Below are positions 19,665 through 29,170 of a stretch of DNA of 64,000 bases, piece after piece. The stretch's first letter is position 1. The number at the start of each line of letters is the position of its first letter. The stretch is from Algibacter sp. L3A6. GTDB lineage: Bacteria > Bacteroidota > Bacteroidia > Flavobacteriales > Flavobacteriaceae. The notes under the pieces were generated by a model, which did not search any database, was not told the DNA's origin, and worked only from the letters and a program-made list of their open reading frames with translations. The stretch is taken from assembly GCF_009796825.1 (NCBI RefSeq), contig NZ_CP047030.1:1463501-1527500 (forward strand). The letters are read 5' to 3'. The translations under genes and the position numbers were made by a program.

Positions 19665-20867
19665 ATGAAAGCACTTTTTTACACAAGAGAATTTCCACCG
19701 TATGTTTACGGAGGAGCCGGCGTACATGTTGAATATTTGGCCGATGAGCTGTCCAAATTAATGAAAATCGATGTTCGATGTTTTGGAGACCAAGACTCGA
19801 AATCGGATAGTTTAAGTGTAAAAGGTTACCCGTTTGATAACCCTATTTTTGATGGTGCAGACGATAAATTAAAATCGGTATTTAAAACATTAAGCACCGG
19901 TATACAAATGAACACAGAGCCTATTGATGCCGATGTTGTGCATTGCCATACTTGGTATGCTCATTTTGCCGGTATTATAGCAAAACTTTGTTACGGTACA
20001 CCATTAGTGATCACCACACACTCCTTAGAGCCTTTACGCCCATGGAAACGCGAACAATTAGGTCGCGGTTACGATGCCTCTTCTTGGGTAGAAAAAACGG
20101 CTATTGAAATGGCCGATGCTCTTATAGCAGTCTCAAAAGAAACCAAAGAAGATGTTCTTAAACATTTTGATGTAGACGAAAGTAAAGTACACGTTATCTA
20201 CAATGGTATTAACCTAGAACAATACATAGAAACAAGTGAAACAGCAACCTTAGATGCTTACGGTGTTGATAAAACTAAACCCTATGTACTTTTTGTTGGT
20301 AGAATTACACGCCAAAAAGGAATTATACACTTAGTAAACGCCATAAAATATATAGATCCAGATACTCAAATTGTACTATGTGCAGGCGCACCAGATACAC
20401 CAGAAATTGGTGAAGAAATGAAAAACGCCGTAAACGCAGTTAAAAAAACACGTGAAAACGTAATTTGGATTGATAAAATGGTAACTAAAGAAGAAATTAT
20501 TCAGCTATATTCTCATGCTGCTGTATTCTGTTGCCCGTCTATTTACGAGCCTTTTGGTATTATAAACATTGAAGCTATGGCTTGTAACACTGCCGTTGTA
20601 GCAAGCGCTGTTGGTGGTATTAAAGAAGTGGTTGTACATGGTGAAACCGGACTTTTAATTCCGTTAGAACAACAAACCGAAGCGCCTTTTGAACCTATTG
20701 ACCCCGATAAATTCTCGAGAGATTTAGCACAAGGTATTAACCAAGTTATCAACGATAAAAACTTAAGAGAAACCATGGCAAAAAATGGCAGAAAACGTGT
20801 TGAAGATTATTTTGACTGGGTAGCCATTGCAAAACAAGTAGAAATACTATACGAATCAATAATATAA
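19665..20867 (+). CDS. glgM: GT4 glucosyltransferase, GlgM/Corynebacterium-type GlgA
   Basis: The 400-residue GT-B enzyme belongs to family GT4, the group labelled 'Corynebacterium-type glycogen synthase'. Seen in the sequence are the N-terminal PPYVYGGAGVHV loop (11-22), CHTWYAH (94-100), THSLEPLRPWK (118-128), the NDP-sugar segment VGRITRQKG (211-219) and the EX7E motif E295-E303 in YEPFGIINIE. In mycobacteria this type (GlgM) makes maltose-1-phosphate from ADP-glucose and glucose-1-phosphate. The next genes are glgC (ADP-glucose supply) and glgE (maltose-1-phosphate user), which favours the GlgM reaction over plain glycogen synthesis. A role as a glycogen synthase remains possible. Confidence 0.82.
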   Translation: MKALFYTREFPPYVYGGAGVHVEYLADELSKLMKIDVRCFGDQDSKSDSLSVKGYPFDNPIFDGADDKLKSVFKTLSTGIQMNTEPIDADVVHCHTWYAHFAGIIAKLCYGTPLVITTHSLEPLRPWKREQLGRGYDASSWVEKTAIEMADALIAVSKETKEDVLKHFDVDESKVHVIYNGINLEQYIETSETATLDAYGVDKTKPYVLFVGRITRQKGIIHLVNAIKYIDPDTQIVLCAGAPDTPEIGEEMKNAVNAVKKTRENVIWIDKMVTKEEIIQLYSHAAVFCCPSIYEPFGIINIEAMACNTAVVASAVGGIKEVVVHGETGLLIPLEQQTEAPFEPIDPDKFSRDLAQGINQVINDKNLRETMAKNGRKRVEDYFDWVAIAKQVEILYESII

Positions 20868-20897
20868 CTAACAACTAAGCACTAAAAAACTAAAAAT

Positions 20898-22163
20898 ATG
20901 ATAAACAACAAAGTTTTAGCCATTGTTTTAGGTGGTGGACAAGGATCCAGACTTTACCCTCTAACAGATAGAAGATCTAAACCAGCCGTGCCTATTGCGG
21001 GAAAATATAGATTAGTTGATATCCCAATCTCTAACTGTATAAACGCCGATATAAAACGAATTTTTGTGTTAACACAATTCAATTCGGCATCATTAAATAA
21101 GCATATAAAAAACACATATCACTTTAGTTTTTTTAGTAGTGCTTTTGTTGATGTATTAGCAGCAGAGCAAACTCCAGAAAGCAAAACCTGGTTTCAAGGT
21201 ACTGCCGATGCGGTTAGACAAAGTATGCATCATTTTTTAAGTCACGATTTTGAATATGCATTAATCCTTTCGGGCGATCAATTATACCAAATGGATTACG
21301 ATAAAATGATTGAAGCTCACGAAGCTGCCAATGCAGAAATTTCTATCGCAACCATTCCCGTTAATGCTAAAGACGCCACTTCTTTTGGTATTTTAAAAGC
21401 AAATGATGAACATATTATTACATCTTTTATAGAAAAACCAGATGCGGAATTATTACCAGATTGGACATCGGAAGTAAGTGATGAAATGAAAGGCCAAGGC
21501 CGTAATTACCTAGCTTCTATGGGTATCTATGTATTTAATAAAGATTTACTTATTAAACTCATGGAAAATCCCGATACCATCGATTTTGGTAAAGAAATTA
21601 TTCCACAATCTATTGGTGATCATAAAACTTTAAGTTACCAATATGAAGGGTACTGGACAGATATTGGAAATATAGACTCATTCTTCGAAGCGAACTTAGG
21701 CTTAACCGACGATATTCCTCAGTTTGATTTATACGATGAAAAAAAACGTATTTACACGCATGCTAGAATGCTACCAACCACAAAAATAGCAGGTACTGTT
21801 TTAGACAGAGCTGTTGTTTCAGAAGGTTGTATTATTGGTGCTGCAAAAATTGAAAAATCCGTAATTGGTATTCGATCTAGAATTGGTAAAGAATCTACAG
21901 TAATAAATACCTATATGATGGGTAATGATTATTATGAGACTTTAGAAGAAATTGAAAACCATCACATTAAAGTACTTATAGGTATTGGAGAACGCTGCTT
22001 TATAAAAAACTGTATTTTAGATAAAAACTGCCGTATTGGAGATGATGTCCGTATTAACGGTGGTAAACATTTAGAAGATAAAGAAACAGATATGTATTTT
22101 ATTAAAGATGGTATTGTTGTCGTTAAAAATGGGGCAACCATTCCTTCAGGATACGTGATTTAA
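20898..22163 (+). CDS. glgC: glucose-1-phosphate adenylyltransferase
   Basis: The 421-residue enzyme has the nucleotidyltransferase core with VLGGGQGSRLYPLT (10-23) and KPAVPIAGKYRLVDIPISN (28-46), the regulatory SMGIYVF segment, YWTDIGNIDSF at the glucose-1-phosphate site, and a C-terminal left-handed beta-helix (ISEGC/IIGAAKIEKSVIG type repeats). It makes ADP-glucose from ATP and glucose-1-phosphate, the committed step of bacterial alpha-glucan synthesis. It starts 30 bases after the GT4 gene and is followed by an intercistronic hairpin before glgE. Confidence 0.95.
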   Translation: MINNKVLAIVLGGGQGSRLYPLTDRRSKPAVPIAGKYRLVDIPISNCINADIKRIFVLTQFNSASLNKHIKNTYHFSFFSSAFVDVLAAEQTPESKTWFQGTADAVRQSMHHFLSHDFEYALILSGDQLYQMDYDKMIEAHEAANAEISIATIPVNAKDATSFGILKANDEHIITSFIEKPDAELLPDWTSEVSDEMKGQGRNYLASMGIYVFNKDLLIKLMENPDTIDFGKEIIPQSIGDHKTLSYQYEGYWTDIGNIDSFFEANLGLTDDIPQFDLYDEKKRIYTHARMLPTTKIAGTVLDRAVVSEGCIIGAAKIEKSVIGIRSRIGKESTVINTYMMGNDYYETLEEIENHHIKVLIGIGERCFIKNCILDKNCRIGDDVRINGGKHLEDKETDMYFIKDGIVVVKNGATIPSGYVI

Positions 22164-22181
22164 CCAAAATAAAAATATCAA

Positions 22182-22222
22182 ATTCCTCTAACAGTTAAGC
22201 CTTATTTAACTGCTGGAGGAAT
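22182..22222 (+). other. intercistronic hairpin between glgC and glgE
   Basis: ATTCCTC (22182) pairs with GAGGAAT (22216) and CAGTTAA (22192) with TTAACTG (22206), giving two 7-bp stems separated by a 3x3 internal loop and closed by a 7-base loop. No T tract follows, so it is not a classical terminator. It may be an mRNA processing or stability element that changes the glgC/glgE ratio. Confidence 0.55.
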
Positions 22223-22265
22223 CTGAATAAAAAAATATTGATTACCATACATAACTAAGCAAACA

Positions 22266-24203
22266 ATGCAAAATCAAAAAAGAGTTGTAATTGATTATGT
22301 TTCACCAACTGTAAACGGTGGCGACTTTTATATTAAACGTGTAGTAAATGAAATTGTAAATGTAGATGCACATATTATGGCCGATGGTCATGATGTTTTA
22401 GGAGCTTCCATACTTTACAAACACGAAAACGATAAAACATGGCAAGAAACTCGAATGGTGCTTACTTCTAACGATGAGTGGAAAGGATCCTTCAGTGTAC
22501 AAAAACAAGGGTTTTATAACTATAAAGTAGAAGCTTGGGTAGATTATGCTTTAAACTGGAGATACGGTTTAATTCGCAAAATAAACGATGGCCAACACGT
22601 GGTTTCAGAATTATTAGAAGGTGCCGAATATATCGAACCGCTTTTAAATAAAGTAAACGCTGAAGACAAACAATATTTAGAGCATTTACAGCAAATTTTT
22701 AAAGATGAAAATAATTATGGCGAAGCCATTTCCGAAGCAGTAAAAGAAAGACTTTACACTATTTTCTTCCAAAACCCAACTAAAATACTTGCAAACACTT
22801 CCAAAACATACCAAGCGTATGTAGATAGAAAGAAAGCGAGATTTAGTACATGGTACGAGTTTTTTCCACGTTCGGCCTCCGAACACGAAGGTGTTCACGG
22901 AACTTTTAACGATTGTGCTCGACTATTACCGAGAGTGAAAAACATGGGCTTCGATGTGGTATATTTACCACCAATACATCCTATTGGGGAAGTTAACCGT
23001 AAAGGAAAAAACAATACTACAGAAGCCAAAGAAGGCGATGTAGGTTCTACATGGGGCGTTGGCTCACAGTATGGCGGACACAAAGATATTCATCCTCAGT
23101 TAGGTAATATCGACGACTTTAAAGCACTTATCCAAACGGCAAAAGATAATAATCTTGAAATAGCTATGGATTACGCCTTACAAGCCGCACCAGATCATCC
23201 TTGGGTAAAAGATCATCCAAAATGGTTTAAATGGCGACCAGATGGTACCGTTCAATATGCTGAAAATCCACCAAAAAAATATCAAGACATTCTTCCTATT
23301 TACTGGGAAAGTGAAGACTATAAAGCCCTTTGGAACGAGTGTTTAGATGTTATGCTATATTGGATAGATTGTGGTATTCACATTTTTAGAGTTGATAACC
23401 CACACACTAAACCTTTCTATTTCTGGAATTGGATTATTTCTGAAGTAAAAGCAAAACATCCCGATGTTATCTTTTTAGCCGAAGCTTTTACCGCTCCAAA
23501 AGTTATGAAACAGCTTGCTAAACAAGGTTACACACAATCGTACACCTATTTTACATGGCGTGAAAGTAAACACGAAATTACCGAATACGTAGAAGAGCTC
23601 ACGCAAAGCGAATTAAAAGAATATATGCAACCTAACTTTTGGCCAAACACGCCAGATATTAACCCATATCATTTACAAGGCGCTAACGAATCTAAACATA
23701 TTCAGCGTTACGCACTTGCTGCTACTTTAAGTTCTAGTATTGGTATTTACGGTCCGGTTTTCGAATACATGCTTTCCGATTCTTTATTAGGAAAAGAAGA
23801 ATATTTAAATTCTGAAAAATTCCAAATAACACATTACGATTGGGAGCATAAAAACAAGCTAACCACTATAATTTCGAAAATCAACTTTATTAGAAACCAT
23901 AACGAAGCCTTACAGCAAACTAATAATATTAAATTCTGTAACATACAGAATGATAATTTAATAGCTTTCTATAAATGGAACGATGATAGAACTAATGAGG
24001 TTTTAGTAGTTATTAGTTTAGATCCACACAACTCGCAACAAGCTAATATACAAGTGCCGTTGCAAGATTTAGCGGTGCATGCCGGACACAATCTAGAAAT
24101 GCACGATTTAATTACCGATAGCCGTTATAATTGGCATAATGAATGGAATTACGTAGAGTTACACCCTACTATGCCTTTTCACATTTTCAAGATTAACAAG
24201 TAA
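22266..24203 (+). CDS. glgE: alpha-1,4-glucan:maltose-1-phosphate maltosyltransferase
   Basis: This 645-residue GH13 enzyme (subfamily 3) begins with the GlgE N-terminal beta-sandwich domain (VDAHIMADGHDVLGA). The catalytic barrel shows WYEFFPRS (197-203), the GlgE-specific FRVDNPHTKP with nucleophile D377, and FLAEAFTAP with the proposed acid/base E406. GlgE transfers maltosyl units from maltose-1-phosphate to the non-reducing ends of alpha-1,4-glucans in the cytoplasm. Its length is slightly below the usual 660-700. It lies between glgC and glgB in one operon. No trehalose synthase or maltokinase gene is present in the window. Confidence 0.95.
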   Translation: MQNQKRVVIDYVSPTVNGGDFYIKRVVNEIVNVDAHIMADGHDVLGASILYKHENDKTWQETRMVLTSNDEWKGSFSVQKQGFYNYKVEAWVDYALNWRYGLIRKINDGQHVVSELLEGAEYIEPLLNKVNAEDKQYLEHLQQIFKDENNYGEAISEAVKERLYTIFFQNPTKILANTSKTYQAYVDRKKARFSTWYEFFPRSASEHEGVHGTFNDCARLLPRVKNMGFDVVYLPPIHPIGEVNRKGKNNTTEAKEGDVGSTWGVGSQYGGHKDIHPQLGNIDDFKALIQTAKDNNLEIAMDYALQAAPDHPWVKDHPKWFKWRPDGTVQYAENPPKKYQDILPIYWESEDYKALWNECLDVMLYWIDCGIHIFRVDNPHTKPFYFWNWIISEVKAKHPDVIFLAEAFTAPKVMKQLAKQGYTQSYTYFTWRESKHEITEYVEELTQSELKEYMQPNFWPNTPDINPYHLQGANESKHIQRYALAATLSSSIGIYGPVFEYMLSDSLLGKEEYLNSEKFQITHYDWEHKNKLTTIISKINFIRNHNEALQQTNNIKFCNIQNDNLIAFYKWNDDRTNEVLVVISLDPHNSQQANIQVPLQDLAVHAGHNLEMHDLITDSRYNWHNEWNYVELHPTMPFHIFKINK

Positions 24204-24276
24204 AACTTAAGGGTTTAAATCCCATATTAAAAAACGACATAATTTTCCTTTAAACAGGAATTAACAACATAATTTT

Positions 24277-26184
24277 ATGGCACAAGTAAAACCGTATAGT
24301 TTATTTACAGAATTCGACATAAACCTTTTTAAAGCCGGAAAACATTACAGACTTTACGAAAAAATGGGGTCACATTTAGTAACCGTAGATGGTATTGAAG
24401 GTACGTATTTTGCCGTTTGGGCACCCACAGCAAAACAAGTGTCTGTAATAGGCGATTTTAACTTCTGGATGGAAGGCGAGCATCAATTAAATGTACGTTG
24501 GGATTCTAGTGGTATTTGGGAAGGTTTTATTCCGCTTGTTACTAAAGGTAACGCCTACAAATATAAAATACAGAGTAATAATAACGATATAAAAACCGAA
24601 AAGGCCGATCCATATGCACGCCGTTGTGAGCATCCTCCAAAAACAGCTTCTATTGTTTGGGACGATTCTTATAAATGGAAAGATAAAGATTGGATGAAAA
24701 AGCGTAAGAAAAAAAACGCTTTAGATGCACCTTACTCAGTTTACGAAGTTCATTTAGGTTCTTGGAAAAGACAGGTTGAAGAAGACCGTTTTTTATCTTA
24801 CTATGAGCTAGCAGACGATTTAGTAAACTATGTAAAAGACATGAATTTTACACACGTAGAGCTTATGCCTATTATGGAATACCCTTACGATCCATCGTGG
24901 GGTTATCAACTTACTGGGTATTTTGCTCCATCGTCTCGATTTGGTTATCCCGAAGAATTCAAATACTTAGTAGATAAACTTCACCAAAATGATATTGGAA
25001 TAATTTTAGATTGGGTACCATCGCATTTTCCAGAAGATGCGCACGGTTTAGGCTTTTTTGATGGCTCAAACTTATACGAACATCCAGATCCAAGAAAAGG
25101 TTATCACCAAGACTGGAAAAGTTTAATCTTTAATTATGAACGTAACGAAGTAAAATCGTTTTTAATAAGTAACGCTGCCTTTTGGATGGATCAATACCAT
25201 GCCGACGGCTTACGTGTAGATGCTGTAGCATCGATGTTATTTTTAGATTACTCTCGTGAAGATGGCGAATGGGAACCAAATATTTATGGTGGTCGTGAAA
25301 ATCTAGCTGCTATAGATTTCTTAAAAGAATTAAATCAAGAAATATACGCATCGTTTCCAGATGTACAGACCATTGCTGAAGAATCTACAGCATTCCCAGG
25401 CGTATCAAAACCTGTGTTTTTGGGTGGTTTAGGTTTTGGAATGAAATGGATGATGGGTTGGATGCACGATACTTTAGATTACTTTTCTAAAGATCCTGTA
25501 TACAGAAAATATCACCAAAATGATATTACCTTTAGTTTAGCTTATGCCTTCTCAGAGAATTTTATGTTACCCCTTTCTCACGATGAGGTGGTATATGGTA
25601 AAAACTCTATTCTAGGCCGTATGCCTGGCGACGAGTGGCAACGTTTTGCAAACTTGCGTTTACTTTACGGCTATATGTTTACACACCCTGGCACCAAATT
25701 AAACTTTATGGGTGGCGAAATTGCTCAGTATGATGAATGGGATTTTCAAGGCAGTGTAAACTGGAATTTATTAGAATTCGAACCACATAAAAACTTTCAG
25801 AATTACTTTAAAGAGTTAAACAAAGTATACAGAACAACACCAGCTTTATATGAAAAAGCCTTTACAGGTGAAGGTTTTGAATGGATTAGTTACGACGACC
25901 ATGAAAACTGTGTAATGTCTTACATGAGAAAAGGTTATGAGTCTAAAGATGATGTTGTGGTTATTTGTAATTTAACACCAACGGTTCGCGAAAATTATAA
26001 AATTGGTATTCCTGTAAATGGTAAACTAAAAGAACTGTTTAACAGTGATGCTAAAGCATTTGGTGGTAGTGGCGTTTCAAACAAAAAACAAATTACCATT
26101 AAAAAAGACCCTTGGAATGGTAAAGATTATTCAGCTGAGGTTACACTGTCTCCTTTATCGGTAACTATTTTTCAGTTTAAATAG
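24277..26184 (+). CDS. glgB: 1,4-alpha-glucan branching enzyme
   Basis: The 635-residue protein has an N-terminal CBM48-like module (YFAVWAPTAKQVSVIGDFN, 44-62), a GH13 subfamily 9 catalytic barrel with GLRVDAVASM (nucleophile D315), IAEEST (acid/base at E368/E369) and LPLSHDEVVYGK (transition-state stabiliser), and a C-terminal all-beta domain. It introduces alpha-1,6 branches in the glucan made by GlgE. It has the short N-terminus typical of Bacteroidota enzymes. It follows glgE by 73 bases and is probably the last gene before a hairpin at 26238. Confidence 0.96.
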   Translation: MAQVKPYSLFTEFDINLFKAGKHYRLYEKMGSHLVTVDGIEGTYFAVWAPTAKQVSVIGDFNFWMEGEHQLNVRWDSSGIWEGFIPLVTKGNAYKYKIQSNNNDIKTEKADPYARRCEHPPKTASIVWDDSYKWKDKDWMKKRKKKNALDAPYSVYEVHLGSWKRQVEEDRFLSYYELADDLVNYVKDMNFTHVELMPIMEYPYDPSWGYQLTGYFAPSSRFGYPEEFKYLVDKLHQNDIGIILDWVPSHFPEDAHGLGFFDGSNLYEHPDPRKGYHQDWKSLIFNYERNEVKSFLISNAAFWMDQYHADGLRVDAVASMLFLDYSREDGEWEPNIYGGRENLAAIDFLKELNQEIYASFPDVQTIAEESTAFPGVSKPVFLGGLGFGMKWMMGWMHDTLDYFSKDPVYRKYHQNDITFSLAYAFSENFMLPLSHDEVVYGKNSILGRMPGDEWQRFANLRLLYGYMFTHPGTKLNFMGGEIAQYDEWDFQGSVNWNLLEFEPHKNFQNYFKELNKVYRTTPALYEKAFTGEGFEWISYDDHENCVMSYMRKGYESKDDVVVICNLTPTVRENYKIGIPVNGKLKELFNSDAKAFGGSGVSNKKQITIKKDPWNGKDYSAEVTLSPLSVTIFQFK

Positions 26185-26237
26185 AAAAATTAGATTCATT
26201 GTCTCATATAAAACAAGTTATTGTACTTAAAAAAGTT

Positions 26238-26290
26238 AACATCAATTAGTATCTCTTTTCAAATTGAAAAACTACTAATTGGTGTTTTCT
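26238..26290 (+). terminator. putative terminator after glgB
   Basis: AACATCAATTAGTA (26238-26251) pairs with TACTAATTGGTGTT (26273-26286), one G-T wobble, with a 21-base loop that itself can pair TTCAA with TTGAA. A short TTTTCT follows. The T tract is modest, so read-through to the GH31 gene is possible. The rest of the 330-base gap (26185-26514) shows nothing else besides a TAAATTCG box at 26481. Confidence 0.5.
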
Positions 26291-26480
26291 AATATTCTAA
26301 CAAATCGAATTCATAAAAAAAATCAACTTATTTAGTCATTTATAATAATCCGAAAATCAAAAAATCGAACTTTTACTATTCTTTAAGCATTTTTCAATAA
26401 ACCCCTAAAAATTTGAGTTTTACATATTATTTCTATTCAATTTTTAGTAAAAAGAAGCCTATTCACGCCTTAAAAATTAG

Positions 26481-26488
26481 TAAATTCG
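26481..26488 (+). promoter_or_regulatory. possible -7 box (TAAATTCG) for GH31 gene
   Basis: TAAATTCG differs from TAnnTTTG at one position and lies 27 bases before the GH31 ATG. The same octamer occurs upstream of the gene at 29171. Weak evidence. Confidence 0.3.
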
Positions 26489-26514
26489 ACAATTAATTTT
26501 AATACTTAGTCCAT

Positions 26515-28911
26515 ATGATATTAAATACAGAGCTAGAATACAAAGGGAACCTATTCCCTTCCAACATAACAAAATATAGCAAAGATGTAGATGTTCTACA
26601 TTTTTCTACTTCCAATAATGTAATACTTAAACTTACTGTTTTACGCGATAGTGTACTTCGATTTACTTACACAACTGTTGGTAAATTTGAAAGAGACTTC
26701 TCTTATGCTATAGACGAAGATGCAAGTAGAGGTTACAACCACTTAGTAATTACCGACGATGAAGAGAAATACATTGTTACCACATCAAAACTTATTTGTC
26801 ATATTCATAAATCGGATTTAAGAGTATCCCTTTATGATGCTCTTGATAATAAAATAATTTGTGAAGATGAACTTGGTTTTCACTGGGAAGAAAGTTACGA
26901 GCTTGGTGGCGATATTGTAAAAATGAGTAAAGCGGCTCAAAACGGAGAAAGTTACTATGGTTTAGGAGATAAGCCAGAACACTTAAACTTAAAAGGTCGT
27001 CGTTTTGAGAATTGGGCAACCGATTCTTATGCCTTCGGTAAACATACCGACCCAATTTATAAAGCCATTCCTTTTTATACAGGTTTACACAACGGAAAAT
27101 CTTACGGGATTTTCTTCGATAATACCTTTAGAACTTACTTCGATTTTTGTAGTGAACGTAGAAATGTAACTAGTTTCTGGGCGCAAGGTGGAGAAATGAA
27201 TTATTACTTCTTTTATGGGCCTAAAATGCAAGATGTGGTAACAAGTTATACCGATTTAACAGGAACGCCAGAATTGCCACCATTATGGGCATTAGGGTAT
27301 CACCAATGTAAATGGAGTTACTACCCAGAATCTAATGTAAAAGAAATAACAGCAAAATTTAGAGAGCTTCAAATTCCTTGTGATGCTATTTATTTAGATA
27401 TCGATTACATGGAAGGTTTTCGATGCTTTACTTGGAGTGAGGATTATTTTCCAGACCCAAAACGTATGGTTAAGGAATTAGCAGACGATGGTTTTAAAAC
27501 CGTTGTAATTATAGATCCGGGAATTAAAATAGATAACGAATACAGCGTATTTAGAGAAGGTCTAGAAAAAGATTATTTCTGTAAACGTGCCGACGGCCCT
27601 TACATGAAAGGAAAAGTTTGGCCAGGTGAGTGTTATTTTCCAGATTTCACCAGACCAGAAGTTCGCGAATGGTGGGCTGGTTTATTTAAAGAACTTATTG
27701 AAGATATAGGTGTAAAAGGCGTGTGGAACGACATGAATGAGCCAGCAGTAATGGATGTACCAGGAAAAACATTTCCGCCAGATGTACGCCACGATTACGA
27801 TGGCAACCCATGTAGCCATAATAAAGCTCATAATATTTACGGCATGCAAATGGCTAGAGCCACTTACCATGGTGTGAAAAAATTTAATTACCCTAAACGT
27901 CCGTTTGTAATTACCCGTTCGGCCTATTCAGGAACACAACGTTATACCTCAACCTGGATGGGAGACAATGTAGCTACTTGGGAACATTTACAAATAGCAA
28001 ATATACAAGCACAACGCTTAGCCCTATCTGGATTCTCTTTTGCAGGATCGGATATCGGAGGTTTTGCAGAACAACCAAATGGCGAATTATACGCCCGTTG
28101 GATTCAATTAGGAGCTTTCCACCCATTTTGTAGAACACACTCTTCTGGGGATCATGGAGACCAAGAACCATGGGCTTTCGATACAGAAATTACCGATGTT
28201 GTTCGAAAATTTATCGAAATTAGATACCAATTATTACCATACCTATACACAGCATTCTACCAATATTCACAAGATAATGTACCAATGCTAAAGTCTCTGG
28301 TTTTATTCGATCAAGAGGATGTGCAAACACACTATAGAGTAGATGAGTTTATATTTGGTAACCAAATATTAGTTTGCCCAATAAACGAGCCTAATGCAAA
28401 AGGAAGGCGTATGTATATTCCAAGAGGCGAATGGTATAATCATTGGAGTAAAAAACAGGTAGTTGGTGGAAAAGAAATGTGGGTAGATGCCGATTTAGAT
28501 AGTATGCCAATTTTTGTAAAAGCAGGTGCCGTTATACCTAAATACCCTATACAACAATACGTAGGCGAAAAAGTAATTGAAGAGTTAGGCTTAGATGTTT
28601 ACTACAAAAATGGTAAAGAAGATTCTGAACTTTATGAAGATGCAGACGACGGTTACGATTACACTAAAGGGCGCTACAGTTTAAAGAAATTTAACTTAGC
28701 CGGATCTGAAGATAAATTAATTATCCGTATCCATAAAAGAGGTCAATACGTAACCACTTACAACACTTTTAAAATTAACTTATACGGTTTACCTTTCGAA
28801 GTAAAATCTATAAAAGTAGATAACGAATATGTCGATTTAAAAGACGTACAGTTCGAAAACAACAGCCTTGTAATAAGTAAAGAGTTTACAAACCTTCAAA
28901 TTAAAGGTTAA
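26515..28911 (+). CDS. glycoside hydrolase family 31 alpha-glucosidase
   Basis: The 798-residue protein shows the GH31 layout: N-terminal beta-sandwich (to about 250), then the catalytic barrel with the subsite motif LWALGYHQCKWSYYPE (257-272), nucleophile D406 in GVWNDMNEPAV, acid/base D484 in STWMGDN, and FAGSDIGGF (509-517), then two C-terminal beta domains. No signal peptide is seen, so it likely acts in the cytoplasm on malto-oligosaccharides or on stored glucan. It is on the same strand as the glg genes but separated by 330 bases and a hairpin, so it may have its own promoter. Alpha-xylosidase activity cannot be excluded. Confidence 0.93.
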   Translation: MILNTELEYKGNLFPSNITKYSKDVDVLHFSTSNNVILKLTVLRDSVLRFTYTTVGKFERDFSYAIDEDASRGYNHLVITDDEEKYIVTTSKLICHIHKSDLRVSLYDALDNKIICEDELGFHWEESYELGGDIVKMSKAAQNGESYYGLGDKPEHLNLKGRRFENWATDSYAFGKHTDPIYKAIPFYTGLHNGKSYGIFFDNTFRTYFDFCSERRNVTSFWAQGGEMNYYFFYGPKMQDVVTSYTDLTGTPELPPLWALGYHQCKWSYYPESNVKEITAKFRELQIPCDAIYLDIDYMEGFRCFTWSEDYFPDPKRMVKELADDGFKTVVIIDPGIKIDNEYSVFREGLEKDYFCKRADGPYMKGKVWPGECYFPDFTRPEVREWWAGLFKELIEDIGVKGVWNDMNEPAVMDVPGKTFPPDVRHDYDGNPCSHNKAHNIYGMQMARATYHGVKKFNYPKRPFVITRSAYSGTQRYTSTWMGDNVATWEHLQIANIQAQRLALSGFSFAGSDIGGFAEQPNGELYARWIQLGAFHPFCRTHSSGDHGDQEPWAFDTEITDVVRKFIEIRYQLLPYLYTAFYQYSQDNVPMLKSLVLFDQEDVQTHYRVDEFIFGNQILVCPINEPNAKGRRMYIPRGEWYNHWSKKQVVGGKEMWVDADLDSMPIFVKAGAVIPKYPIQQYVGEKVIEELGLDVYYKNGKEDSELYEDADDGYDYTKGRYSLKKFNLAGSEDKLIIRIHKRGQYVTTYNTFKINLYGLPFEVKSIKVDNEYVDLKDVQFENNSLVISKEFTNLQIKG

Positions 28912-28932
28912 TATCAAAATACCAATAGTACT

Positions 28933-28970
28933 AAAACCTCTTTGTGAAAACGAAGAGGTTTTCTTTTTTT
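28933..28970 (+). terminator. intrinsic terminator after GH31 gene
   Basis: AAAACCTCTT (28933-28942) pairs with AAGAGGTTTT (28953-28962) around a 10-base loop and is followed by a CTTTTTTT tract. Confidence 0.85.
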
Positions 28971-28975
28971 GGGTA

Positions 28976-29070
28976 AATAGCAAGCCACCGCGCTATCCGC
29001 TACTAGTTTTGGCTCGATGCTCGCCTCGCCAAAAGCTAACCACTACTATCGCTTTTGCATTATCTGCCAA
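28976..29070. repeat. GC-richer palindromic intergenic element
   Basis: A stretch noticeably richer in G+C than the flanks contains TAGTTTTGGC (29004-29013) facing GCCAAAAGCTA (29028-29038), with a CG-rich centre (tcgatgctcgcctc), flanked by similar segments CGCTATCCGCTACTA and CCACTACTATCGC. This looks like a REP-type element. No gene is present in 28912-29170. Only one copy occurs in this window. Confidence 0.5.
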
Positions 29071-29170
29071 ATACAGTCAACACATCAACTACAAGCCAAT
29101 TTGCTATGTAATTTTAAATAACAAAAAAATTATCTAAATTCGTTAACCAAACGGCAACACAACCTTATTT

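Noticed and set aside
19577..19744. Short frame starting MIHLNIQNTT that runs into glgM in a different frame.
   Set aside because: It overlaps the start of a conserved gene and has no recognisable features; a leader peptide is possible but unsupported.
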